Source: Kineobactrum salinum (lineage in GTDB: Bacteria > Pseudomonadota > Gammaproteobacteria > Pseudomonadales > Halieaceae). Taken from it: DNA of 64,000 nt. The notes below the pieces were generated by a model. That model had not been told where the DNA came from. It made no database searches and worked only from the letters and a program-made list of their open reading frames with translations. The position numbers were made by a program, and so were the translations under genes. Shown piece by piece: positions 1 through 7,364 of the stretch. The stretch lies in assembly GCF_010669285.1 (NCBI RefSeq), contig NZ_CP048711.1:4278001-4342000 (forward strand), written 5' to 3'. Within the stretch, counting starts at the first letter, position 1; each line of letters starts with the position of its first letter.

Positions 1-6
1 GATCTT

Positions 7-552
7 ATGAAACTTTGTGTGTTATTGAATGGGCCACCCGGCTGCGGCAAAGATACCCTGGCAGAAGAAATGGTGCCCTCGGGCTTCACTCCGATGTCGT
101 TCAAGCCGGCGCTGTACCAGGCTGTGTCTGACCACTACGGCATTCCGCTAGAGGAGGTGCTGCATTGGTGCGCGACCAGAGAGCTGAAGGACGAGGTGTG
201 GAATCCGATAGGGAAGACGCCACGGGAGATGATGATCGAGGTCAGTGAAGAGGTCTACAAGCCCAGGTTCGGGAAGGACTACTTTGGGAAGGCGGCGGCG
301 GTGGCTTGCGTTGAGGCGGGGGCGGACTTTGCGGTATTCTCGGACGGGGGCTTCCCGGAGGAGATCGGACCACTGGCGCTGTATTACAACCAGGTAATCG
401 TCGTCCAGTTATTTCGGGAGGGGTTCAGCTTTGAGAAGGACTCCAGGACCTATGTCGAGGGTCCTGATGGCACCTACCAATTGACCCTTGTCGAAGGTCA
501 AGTGGCAGAGGCCCTGGGGCAGTTGCTGGGGATCGCCGGAAGGCACAAATAG
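7..552 (+). CDS. phage-type deoxynucleoside monophosphate kinase-like P-loop protein
   Basis: Predicted cytoplasmic nucleotide kinase that would phosphorylate (d)NMPs for phage DNA synthesis. The 181-residue product opens with a hydrophobic strand followed by a P-loop, GPPGCGKDT at residues 9-17. A TPREMM segment at 71-76 and an FSDGGFPEE stretch at 111-119 resemble gp1-type phage dNMP kinases. Its only visible neighbour on the right is a tRNA-Asp 3' fragment 110 bp downstream, so it is probably the last gene of an integrated phage or phage-derived island lying mostly to the left of the window. The ATG at 7 is the first possible start, and bases 1-6 are too few to show a ribosome site. The P-loop is certain; the substrate is inferred from family resemblance only. 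Confidence 0.7.
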   Translation: MKLCVLLNGPPGCGKDTLAEEMVPSGFTPMSFKPALYQAVSDHYGIPLEEVLHWCATRELKDEVWNPIGKTPREMMIEVSEEVYKPRFGKDYFGKAAAVACVEAGADFAVFSDGGFPEEIGPLALYYNQVIVVQLFREGFSFEKDSRTYVEGPDGTYQLTLVEGQVAEALGQLLGIAGRHK

Positions 553-661
553 CTCGGCGGTTTTCTCGGCGGTGGAGCGCCCAAATGCGCCTTTTTCTGT
601 CCCCCTCTGTCCCGCAACCCGTTGATTTTAAAGACATAAAAAGTCGAGAAAAGTCGGATAA

Positions 662-688
662 CGGGTTCGAGTCCCGTCCGCTCCGCCA
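662..688 (+). other. tRNA-Asp 3' end fragment, probable integration attachment site (attR)
   Basis: These 27 bases are a T-arm (stem CGGG, loop TTCGAGT, stem CCCG) plus the 3' acceptor strand and CCA of tRNA-Asp. From memory they differ from the E. coli tRNA-Asp 3' end by one base. No D-arm or anticodon arm precedes them, so this is not a functional tRNA. Such duplicated 3' ends arise when a phage or island integrates into a tRNA gene. The complete tRNA-Asp would then lie to the left, outside the window, with the element between it and this site. Confidence 0.7.
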
Positions 689-750
689 ACATTCAAAATC
701 TGGTTTGTCGTCGATGGATCCGGGCTCACAGCAGTTCGGCGGGCGGACAG

Positions 751-827
751 CTCTACCCAACTAACGGGGGACGGGCCGGTTTTGGCTTTACCGGCTCTAC
801 CCAATTAACGGGGGATGGGCCGGTTTT
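751..827. repeat. two tandem copies of an IS end (ISL3-type terminal sequence)
   Basis: A ~33-bp sequence starting CTCTACCCAAYTAACGGGGG occurs twice, at 751-783 and 795-827, spaced 44 bp, with two C/T differences. The inner copy is preceded by GG, giving GGCTCTACCC, which resembles ISL3-family terminal repeats. It lies directly outside the stop codon of the transposase remnant at 830-958, where the element end is expected. The outer copy has no gene attached and looks like the end of a second, lost copy. Confidence 0.55.
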
Positions 828-829
828 CA

Positions 830-958
830 CTAAACCCGGTTGATGATGCCATCCCATCCACAATGGGTTAAGACCCTCAGTCGGTAATTTTCAAAGTTTC
901 TGAACCCGTAAGCTCTCCTGGACATCATTTCCATCTTGTTGTGGAAGCCCTCAGGCAC
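830..958 (-). pseudogene. ISL3-family transposase, C-terminal remnant
   Basis: The minus strand reads 43 codons to a stop at 830-832. It includes an EGFHNKMEMMSRRAYGFRNF stretch followed by NYRLRV. This is the characteristic end of ISL3-type DDE transposases, where the family has an EG-N-K---RRAYG-RNF--YRLR pattern containing the last catalytic Glu region. Everything upstream of these codons is missing, and the sequence passes straight into the palindromic repeat array at 959. It is a dead fragment, probably cut by the event that created or inserted the array. Confidence 0.75.
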
Positions 959-1568
959 GATGGTGCGCTTCCTTTGTCAGCGCACCCTATGCAAGCGGTG
1001 CTGCCTTGAGGGCATAGGGTGCGTTGAGGCACGAAACGCACCGGATAGCCCCCCGCCGCCTGAGGCTTGGAACAAAGACCGGGGGGACGATGGTGCGCTT
1101 CCTTTGTCAGCGCACCCTATGCAGGCGGTGCTGCTTCGAGGGCATAGGGCATAGGGTGCGTTGAGGCACGAAACGCACCGGATAGCCCCCCGCCACCGAG
1201 GCTTAGAACAAAGACCCGGGGGACGATGGTGCGCTTCCTTTGTCAGCGCACCCTATGCAGGCGGTGCTGCCTTGAGGGCATAGGGTGCGTTGAGGCACGA
1301 AACGCACCGGATAGCCCCCGCCGCCTGAGGCTTGGAACAAAGACCGGGGGACGATGGTGCGCTTCCTTTGTCAGCGCACCCTATGCAGGCGGTGCTGCCT
1401 TGAGGGCATAGGGTGCGTTGAGGCACGAAACGCACCGGATAGCCCCCCGCCGCCTGAGGCTTGGGACAAAGACCGGGGGACGATGGTGCGCTTCCTTTGT
1501 CAGCGCACCCGATGCACGCGGTGCTGCCTCGAGGGCATAGGGTACGTTGAGGCACGAAACGCACCGGC
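959..1568. repeat. tandem array of five ~130-bp palindromic units
   Basis: Units start at 959, 1089, 1225, 1353 and 1482 with the shared opening GATGGTGCGCTTCCTTTGTC. The fifth is cut short near 1568. Each unit holds a hairpin with 12-bp arms CGCACCCTATGC and GCATAGGGTGCG (981-992 and 1012-1023 in the first unit) and a weaker outer pair GGTGCG / CGCACC. A second block of about 45 bp (CCGCCGCCTGAGGCTTGGAA and following) separates the hairpins. Unit 2 carries a six-base duplication (GCATAG). The array fills the whole space between the transposase remnant and the tetR-like gene. Open reading frames across it are repeats of one another and are not genes. It resembles REP/BIME-like intergenic repeats. 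Confidence 0.85.
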
Positions 1569-1586
1569 GGGCATTGTCTCGCACAC

Positions 1587-2293
1587 TTAGCTTGTCTCTT
1601 CGGATCCTGCGTCCTCAGGGTCCAACTCCCCCAGCGCCAGAAACCCGCCAGCCATAAACCGGGCGATGCGCCTTTTCACCGCCGGGAAATCATCCGCGTG
1701 GCACAGGCCCCCGACAGACGGTCGATGCGACCGGTGCGCGCAAGAGTATTCATCAATGCACCTGTCACGAAGTGGTAGCCCCAGAATATGTCCTCTTCCG
1801 GGTACTCCGGCAAGGCACGTTTCAGGATGTCGACGAGTCTGAGAACGACCGGGTCGAAGTAGACATCCATTAGCTCCCCGCCCTCCGGCGTATTGCTGAC
1901 GCGGGCGCAAAAAGCCGCATAGTTCATCCATTCAGGGCCGCCCTCGTAGTACAGATCCAGATCGGTATCGAGAAATGCATGCAGTGCGCCTACTACGGTG
2001 GGATTTGCACCTGCCTCCTCCTCGTAGCGTGCAAGCGCGGCCATTCTTCGGTCACTTGTCGTGCCAGCTCGACGTGCGAACACGGCGTCGAACAGGCTCC
2101 TTTTGTCCTGGAAGTAGTAGTTGACGAGTGTTGTGTGGATCCCGACGTGCCTGGCTACGTCCCGAAGTGTCACGCCGTACAGACCGTTTTTGGAGAACAG
2201 GTACTCGGCAGCATCGAGTATCTGCTCGATGCTCTCTGCCCGTTGCTCTGCCTTGCTGCGCCGGGAACCCTGGCGTTTGGGAGTAGTGGCCAT
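1587..2293 (-). CDS. TetR/AcrR-family transcriptional regulator (reading frame broken once)
   Basis: DNA-binding repressor, probably controlling the divergent TonB-receptor operon. An N-terminal helix-turn-helix is clear at about residues 22-68 (ILDAAEYLFSKNGLYGVTLR, then HVGIHTTLVNYYFQDK). A ligand-binding helical domain follows. In the starting frame the protein ends at 1676 after an abnormal ACATRMISRR tail. Adding one base to the C5 run at 1708-1712 joins it to GGLCHADDFPAVKRRIARFM and a natural stop at 1587, which is what the family shows. The corrected length is about 235 residues. The same kind of lesion recurs through the window, so I read it as a sequencing deletion. A 26-bp palindrome in the divergent promoter region is the likely operator. 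Confidence 0.8.
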
Positions 2294-2469
2294 AACGGAC
2301 TATGTTGCCGGTGTCGCTGCGCGATTGATCCGGGCGCCGCCCCCGGGCACAGTCGCGGGGACAGCCTGACGCCTTCCGCGGCGGCTGGCGGGACGGTCAA
2401 TGAGCTGATTAGGGACAGGTGGATGGTTTCGCATGGCGCGCAATGTACGGCATTTTTGCGCGAAGATAA

Positions 2470-2495
2470 ATATTCGCTAATACAATAGTGAATAT
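2470..2495. promoter_or_regulatory. 26-bp palindrome, probable TetR operator
   Basis: Arms ATATTCGCTA and TAGTGAATAT (9 of 10 pairs) are separated by six bases in the 311-bp space between the divergent tetR-like and TonB-receptor genes. A second, degenerate copy of the same half-sites (CGCTA followed by AGTGAGTAT) lies at about 2545-2559 over the putative -10 region of the receptor promoter. Binding by the neighbouring TetR protein is inferred from position and symmetry. Confidence 0.55.
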
Positions 2496-2530
2496 ATTTG
2501 CCTGTACGATCCCTCGTAACGCGATACGTA

Positions 2531-2559
2531 TTGACATTCATTAACGCTAGAGTGAGTAT
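2531..2559 (+). promoter_or_regulatory. candidate promoter of the TonB-receptor operon
   Basis: A perfect TTGACA at 2531-2536 is followed at 17-bp spacing by GAGTAT at 2554-2559, a weak -10. Transcription would start about 35 bases before the ribosome site (AAGGGAGA) of the receptor gene at 2605. The -10 overlaps the degenerate second operator-like sequence, which would fit repression. Confidence 0.4.
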
Positions 2560-2604
2560 GTGACAGCGACACCACACATGCCAAAAAAATAAGGGAGATG
2601 TGAT

Positions 2605-4911
2605 ATGGGAAAGCACAGTATAGCTGCATGCAGGATATTGGCCGGGCTGGGACTGGCCCTTGCAGTACCAGCCGGCGGCACCAGCGCTGCCACACCCGAT
2701 TCAGTGGACGGCGATGTGGCCGGTAACGAGCAAAGACAGGCGGTACGTCTCGAGGAAATTGTAGTCACCGCCACCCGGCGGTCAGAGAACCTGCAGGATG
2801 TGCCGATTGCGATCTCCGCCCTGTCCACCTTCGAACTGGAGCGTCAAGGCATCGAGAACTTCGAGGATTTCGCCCGCCAGATCCCCGGGGTCAGCTTCAA
2901 TAGAACCACGAAGAATGCCAGCACATTTACATTTCGCGGGATTTCCATCAATACACTGCCCGGCGGCGGGCTCCAGAATTCCACTGCGGTATACCTCGGT
3001 GACGTACCGGTATCTACAACCAGCGCATTCACGCCTGACGTGCGGCTGTTTGACATAGAGCGCGTTGAAATCCTGCGCGGACCGCAGGGTACGCTGTTCG
3101 GATCCGGGTCATTGGCAGGTACGGTGCGAATTCTTCCCAATGAACCGCAGTTCAATGAGTTTGACGCGAAGCTTCGGGTGGACGGGGGGTTGACCAAAAG
3201 CGACTCCATCAGGCAGCGCTATGATGGGATGGTGAACATTCCGCTCGTGGACGATTCGCTGGCAATGCGTGCGGTCGGATATTTCCGCGATGAAGACGGC
3301 TGGATCGATAACCTCGGTACTGGCGAAGACAATGCGAACGGCAGTCGCGATTGGGGCGCGCGTGGTTCGCTGCGCTGGGCGCCAACCGACAGGTTCTCTG
3401 CGAAGCTTATGGTGATGCACGATGTAGGGGAGCCGGGAGACCTTGATTTCATTGATCCTCAATTGGGTGAAGACAAGGTCGACACTATTATTCCCGGAGA
3501 AATCCGCACGGAGATCACGAACTACAATGTCAGTTTCGAATACGACTTTGAGTGGGCGACGCTGCAGTCTTCAACGAACTATTCTGACTTCGAGGTCAAG
3601 TTTGATCAGGACTTTAATGGGATATTGACGGGCGTTTTCCCCGGTTTCATTATCGCAACCCGTACCTCTGCGCCGGCTCTGGTGCAGGAAACCAAATTGA
3701 TTTCACAGAGTGATTCACGCTTGCAGTGGACAGTGGGCGCGTTCTATATGGACAGGGAGTTGGATGTGGAGGCGCTTCGCTCTACCGATCCGAACTTTCT
3801 CGTAGGTCTGCATATTACAGGACTCGACGAGGGGCTTTTCTACTACGTTCCAACTGAACTGGAGGAACGCGAGACCGCGGGGTTTGGAGAGTTGTCCTGG
3901 GACATCAGCAATGATCTGACTGCGACCGTGGGCGTGCGCTACTCGCATTTCCGCAGAAAGTTGACGCAGCTGCCGGGAGCGTTCAACCAGACTGGCGCGG
4001 TTGCCGGGGCGGTACTGGCAGGCGGCAGTACTGAGATTCCCGAGCCGACATTGTCGACCGGCAATGTGATTGGGCCGGATACGTTCAGCGAAGTGACCAC
4101 CAAATTTGCGCTGAGCTGGCGACCTGCTGACAGCATGACGTATTACTTCACCGCGGCAGAGGGCTTTCGCAATGCGCTGCCCAATGCGAACGCCGGCCTG
4201 GAGAGCCAGATTGATCCCAATGACATTGTCATCCCGGATGTCGCCGACGCCGACAAGCTCTGGAACTATGAGCTTGGCCTGAAGGCTGACTGGTTCGACG
4301 GTATGCTCCGGACCAATATGGCGGCGTACTACATTGTCTGGGAAGACATCCAGCTATTGGCGGTCCGCCCGTCAGACGGAACCCGTTTCTTTGCCAACGC
4401 GGGCGATGCGGAATCGATGGGACTGGAAGTCGAGGTCCTGGCGAGACCCAGTGACAACCTGGAGCTCGGGTTGAATCTGACCCTGCAGGAAGCGGAGATC
4501 GATTCGATTACTGATCAGCAGGCAGCATTCAGCGGTGCTACCGAGGGCTCTGAGCTGACCGCACCGGATTTCAAGATGTCCGGTTTCGTTCAGTATACCT
4601 GGATGCTCGAAGACCGGGGAAGCCTCTATCTGCGCGCAGACGTCCAGCACGTTGGTTCGTATCCCAACACGCAACCCAATACCGTGGGGCAGCCAGACAC
4701 ACCCAGTCCGGTTTTTCAGCAACTTGAAGCCTACGAGAACGTAAACGCCAGCCTGGGTTGGATTACCGATAAATGGACCCTGGTTCTGTACGGCGAAAAC
4801 CTGCTCGACAATGACGACCTTGTATTTCGTCAGCCGGACACGGCTGTCATCGGCAACTTCGGAACACTGCGACCGCGGACACTTGGGTTCAGGGCGACCT
4901 GGCGGCTCTGA
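2605..4911 (+). CDS. TonB-dependent outer-membrane receptor
   Basis: Outer-membrane active transporter powered by TonB/ExbBD that would import an unidentified substrate. The 768-residue protein has an N-terminal signal peptide (about residues 1-28), a TonB-box-like EEIVVTATRR at 50-59, and a plug domain (DVPIAISALS, VEILRGPQGTLFGSGSLAGT). The C-terminal beta-barrel ends in GFRATWRL with a terminal aromatic pattern. A strong ribosome site (AAGGGAGA) precedes the ATG. It is first in an operon with a serine hydrolase, an MFS transporter and a Ca-binding-repeat lipoprotein. A TetR gene diverges from it. The sequence is closer to the large IroN/FyuA-like receptor group of marine gammaproteobacteria and sphingomonads than to siderophore receptors, so the ligand cannot be named. 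Confidence 0.93.
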   Translation: MGKHSIAACRILAGLGLALAVPAGGTSAATPDSVDGDVAGNEQRQAVRLEEIVVTATRRSENLQDVPIAISALSTFELERQGIENFEDFARQIPGVSFNRTTKNASTFTFRGISINTLPGGGLQNSTAVYLGDVPVSTTSAFTPDVRLFDIERVEILRGPQGTLFGSGSLAGTVRILPNEPQFNEFDAKLRVDGGLTKSDSIRQRYDGMVNIPLVDDSLAMRAVGYFRDEDGWIDNLGTGEDNANGSRDWGARGSLRWAPTDRFSAKLMVMHDVGEPGDLDFIDPQLGEDKVDTIIPGEIRTEITNYNVSFEYDFEWATLQSSTNYSDFEVKFDQDFNGILTGVFPGFIIATRTSAPALVQETKLISQSDSRLQWTVGAFYMDRELDVEALRSTDPNFLVGLHITGLDEGLFYYVPTELEERETAGFGELSWDISNDLTATVGVRYSHFRRKLTQLPGAFNQTGAVAGAVLAGGSTEIPEPTLSTGNVIGPDTFSEVTTKFALSWRPADSMTYYFTAAEGFRNALPNANAGLESQIDPNDIVIPDVADADKLWNYELGLKADWFDGMLRTNMAAYYIVWEDIQLLAVRPSDGTRFFANAGDAESMGLEVEVLARPSDNLELGLNLTLQEAEIDSITDQQAAFSGATEGSELTAPDFKMSGFVQYTWMLEDRGSLYLRADVQHVGSYPNTQPNTVGQPDTPSPVFQQLEAYENVNASLGWITDKWTLVLYGENLLDNDDLVFRQPDTAVIGNFGTLRPRTLGFRATWRL

Positions 4912-4950
4912 GTGTTGCGGTCTTCAAGAGCACCACATCGATCAGGGGTA

Positions 4951-6027
4951 ATGATGACGTTGGCGCTACAGTTTCGCGATTTTGTCAAGCCGGGATTGGC
5001 TGGATTGGCGCAGCTGGCCTTCGTCATCGCCGCTGGCTCATCCGGGGGATCGGCTTGGGCTGTCGGCGGCGACGATTGGAACAGTGCTGCGCTCCAGTCG
5101 GCCCTGGATTATGCGAGGGGCCAGAGCACCAGCGCCGTCGTGATCGTGCATCGAGGTGAAATCATTGCGCAGCGGTATTGGGCCGTGACAGAGCGCGCCG
5201 AATCCCGATATCCATTGTTTCTGGGCGGGCAGTCGGCGGCGGGGGCGCCGATTGAAGACGTGGCGTCGCTGCAAAAGAGTGTGGTATCGCTGCTCGCAGG
5301 CATTGCGCTGGACCAGGGATTGCTGGAGCTGGAGACACCGGTCTCCGCGTATCTGGGCGCTGGCTGGAGCCGCGCCGGTGAGCATGAGGCGGCAATCACC
5401 GTACGACATCTGTTGTCCATGACTTCCGGGTTGACGCCCGGCCTGGAGCATGAGGCATCAGCCGGTACGCTGTGGCGGTACAACACACGTGCCTATAGTC
5501 AGCTTCCCTCTGTGCTTGAAAAGGTCACCGACCAGGATATCGCGACTCTGACGGCGCGTTGGTTGACCGAACCTCTCGGGTTGGAGGATACCGCCTGGCG
5601 AGAGCGTCCCTGGGTCACGGCCAGCGTGGATGCCAACCCCTTGGGTCTCTACACTTCTGCCAGCGATCTGGCCCGCATCGGTGAGCTCATCCTGGCGCGC
5701 GGTGTCTGGGACGGTTGTAGTCTGGTGTCCGAAGACTATCTTGATGCCGCGACCTCTCCCTCGCAGAGCCTCAATCCGGCCTACGGCTTTCTGTGGTGGC
5801 TCAATGGCTACGCTTTGCAGCCGCCGCCTGGCGAGGCGGGGCAGGATGTGCTGGCCGCTGCAGCGCCGGAAGATCTGGTTGCCGCGCAAGGGGCACTGGG
5901 ACGAAAACTCTACATCGTGCCGAGTCTGGATCTGGTGGTCGTGCGTCTTGGTGATGCTGCGGCGGATAACTTCAATGAACATTTCTGGTCGTTGCTGATG
6001 GCAGCGCTACCTGCGAGGTCAAAATGA
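4951..6027 (+). CDS. exported serine hydrolase, beta-lactamase class C / DD-peptidase fold
   Basis: Predicted periplasmic or secreted serine hydrolase (beta-lactamase-fold esterase, amidase or lactonase). The nucleophile motif SxxK is S106-L-Q-K109 after DVA. A Tyr motif YNT starts at residue 177 in the W-Y-----Y--L context seen in this family, and an LSMTSGLTPG helix-cap segment lies between them. A hydrophobic signal segment (LAGLAQLAFVIAAG, ending near SAWA) precedes the mature part. The frame is open from 4912, but AGGGG at 4944-4948 favours ATG at 4951 or 4954. The gene follows the receptor by 39 bases and overlaps the MFS gene by four bases (ATGA), so the three are co-translated. Its role is probably to cleave the imported compound; the substrate is unknown. 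Confidence 0.85.
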   Translation: MMTLALQFRDFVKPGLAGLAQLAFVIAAGSSGGSAWAVGGDDWNSAALQSALDYARGQSTSAVVIVHRGEIIAQRYWAVTERAESRYPLFLGGQSAAGAPIEDVASLQKSVVSLLAGIALDQGLLELETPVSAYLGAGWSRAGEHEAAITVRHLLSMTSGLTPGLEHEASAGTLWRYNTRAYSQLPSVLEKVTDQDIATLTARWLTEPLGLEDTAWRERPWVTASVDANPLGLYTSASDLARIGELILARGVWDGCSLVSEDYLDAATSPSQSLNPAYGFLWWLNGYALQPPPGEAGQDVLAAAAPEDLVAAQGALGRKLYIVPSLDLVVVRLGDAAADNFNEHFWSLLMAALPARSK

Positions 6028-7364
6028 ACAATGAAAGAGCCGGTCTGGCAGTGCCCTCCACGCAGCTTCCCGAAGCGGATGAGCAGGTGAAGGTACCGTA
6101 CGCGAGCCGCCTGTACCGCGGCTATGTGTTGGCCATTCTCACCATTGTCTATGCGTTCAATTTCATCGACCGACAGCTGCTGGTCATCCTGCAGGAGCCT
6201 ATCAAGGCTGAGCTGGGACTTTCCGATACGCAACTGGGTCTGTTGACGGGCTTTGCGTTCGCGCTGTTCTATGTGGTTTGCGGCATTCCGATCGCCCGCT
6301 GGGCGGACAGGGGTGTGCGTCGCAGCATCATCGCATTGGCCCTGACGGTATGGAGCGTGATGACCGCCGTCAGCGGTCTGGCCAACAGTTACACCCACCT
6401 GCTGCTGGCGCGAATCGGGGTTGGTGTGGGAGAAGCCGGCGGCAGCCCGCCGGCACACTCGATGATCTCCGACATCTTCAAGCCGGGAAACCGCGCCGTC
6501 GCACTTTCCATCTACTCGATTGGCATCTATATCGGTATCCTGCTCGGGTTTGCGCTCGGTGGCTGGATTGCGGATACATTCGGATGGCGCCAGGCCTTCT
6601 TCGTGGTGGGCCTGCCCGGCGTCGCGCTCGCCGTGATCGTGCGATTGACGATACGCGAACCCGTCCGCGGCTGGTCAGAGGGAGCGGTAAAGAGCTCCAT
6701 CACAACGCCACCGATGATGGACGTTGTCCGTCTGCTCTGGTCGCGCAAGTCGTTTCGCAACATTGCGCTGGCGGCCAGCCTGCAGGCATTCATCATCTAT
6801 GGCATCGGCAACTGGTTGCCATCATATTTTCTGCGCAATTTTGACCTCAGCCTGAGTACCGTCGGCGCCTGGATGGCACTGACCACAGGAATCGGCGGCG
6901 GGCTCGGTTCCTTCTTCGGGGGCTGGACCGCTGACCGCTTTGGCGTACGGGACGCCCGCTGGTACTTGTGGATTCCGGCAATACTCACCTTTTTTATTGT
7001 GCCGGTGCTGGTGATGATCCTCACTTCCGGGTCCGTGACCATCGCGCTGCTGCTCACGGCGCCGTTCCATTTTCTTTCGGCAGCCTATCTGGGATCGGTG
7101 CTCGCCGTTTCCCACAGTCTGGTGAACGCCCGTATGCGGGCGCTGACGTCCGCCGTTCTGTTTTTCGTCCTGAACCTGATCGGCCTGGGGCTGGGACCCG
7201 TGTGCGTGGGGATGCTGAGCGACCATTTTGTGAGCCGCGGCCTCGCAACACCATTGGCCAGTGCTTTGTTGATCTGCGGCGTGATAGCGGCACTGTGGGC
7301 ATGTCTGCACTATGTGCTAGCCGCCAATGCCATTCGCCAGGACATTGCGAGGCTGGGCAAATGA
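6024..7364 (+). CDS. MFS transporter, Spinster-like family
   Basis: Inner-membrane transporter of the major facilitator superfamily, 446 residues with about twelve membrane helices. The first helix has FNFIDRQLLVILQEPIK, and the loop between helices 2 and 3 has WADRGVRR, the family A-motif region. ARIGVGVGEAGGSPPAHSMI matches the Spinster-like group common in marine gammaproteobacteria and sphingomonads. It overlaps the hydrolase upstream (ATGA) and the lipoprotein downstream (ATGA). With the receptor it would complete import of the substrate or its hydrolysis product across both membranes. Direction and substrate are not visible from sequence. Confidence 0.92.
   Translation: MNNERAGLAVPSTQLPEADEQVKVPYASRLYRGYVLAILTIVYAFNFIDRQLLVILQEPIKAELGLSDTQLGLLTGFAFALFYVVCGIPIARWADRGVRRSIIALALTVWSVMTAVSGLANSYTHLLLARIGVGVGEAGGSPPAHSMISDIFKPGNRAVALSIYSIGIYIGILLGFALGGWIADTFGWRQAFFVVGLPGVALAVIVRLTIREPVRGWSEGAVKSSITTPPMMDVVRLLWSRKSFRNIALAASLQAFIIYGIGNWLPSYFLRNFDLSLSTVGAWMALTTGIGGGLGSFFGGWTADRFGVRDARWYLWIPAILTFFIVPVLVMILTSGSVTIALLLTAPFHFLSAAYLGSVLAVSHSLVNARMRALTSAVLFFVLNLIGLGLGPVCVGMLSDHFVSRGLATPLASALLICGVIAALWACLHYVLAANAIRQDIARLGK

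Noticed and set aside
574-688. A complete tRNA gene
   Set aside because: Only the T-arm and acceptor end fold; the upstream bases do not give D or anticodon arms.
959-1568. CRISPR array
   Set aside because: Unit length is about 130 bp with conserved spacers; real arrays have ~28-40-bp repeats with variable spacers. No cas genes are nearby.
936-1590. Short proteins on both strands with near-identical repeated segments
   Set aside because: They are translations of the tandem palindromic array in several frames, with no ribosome sites and no homology beyond the repeat.
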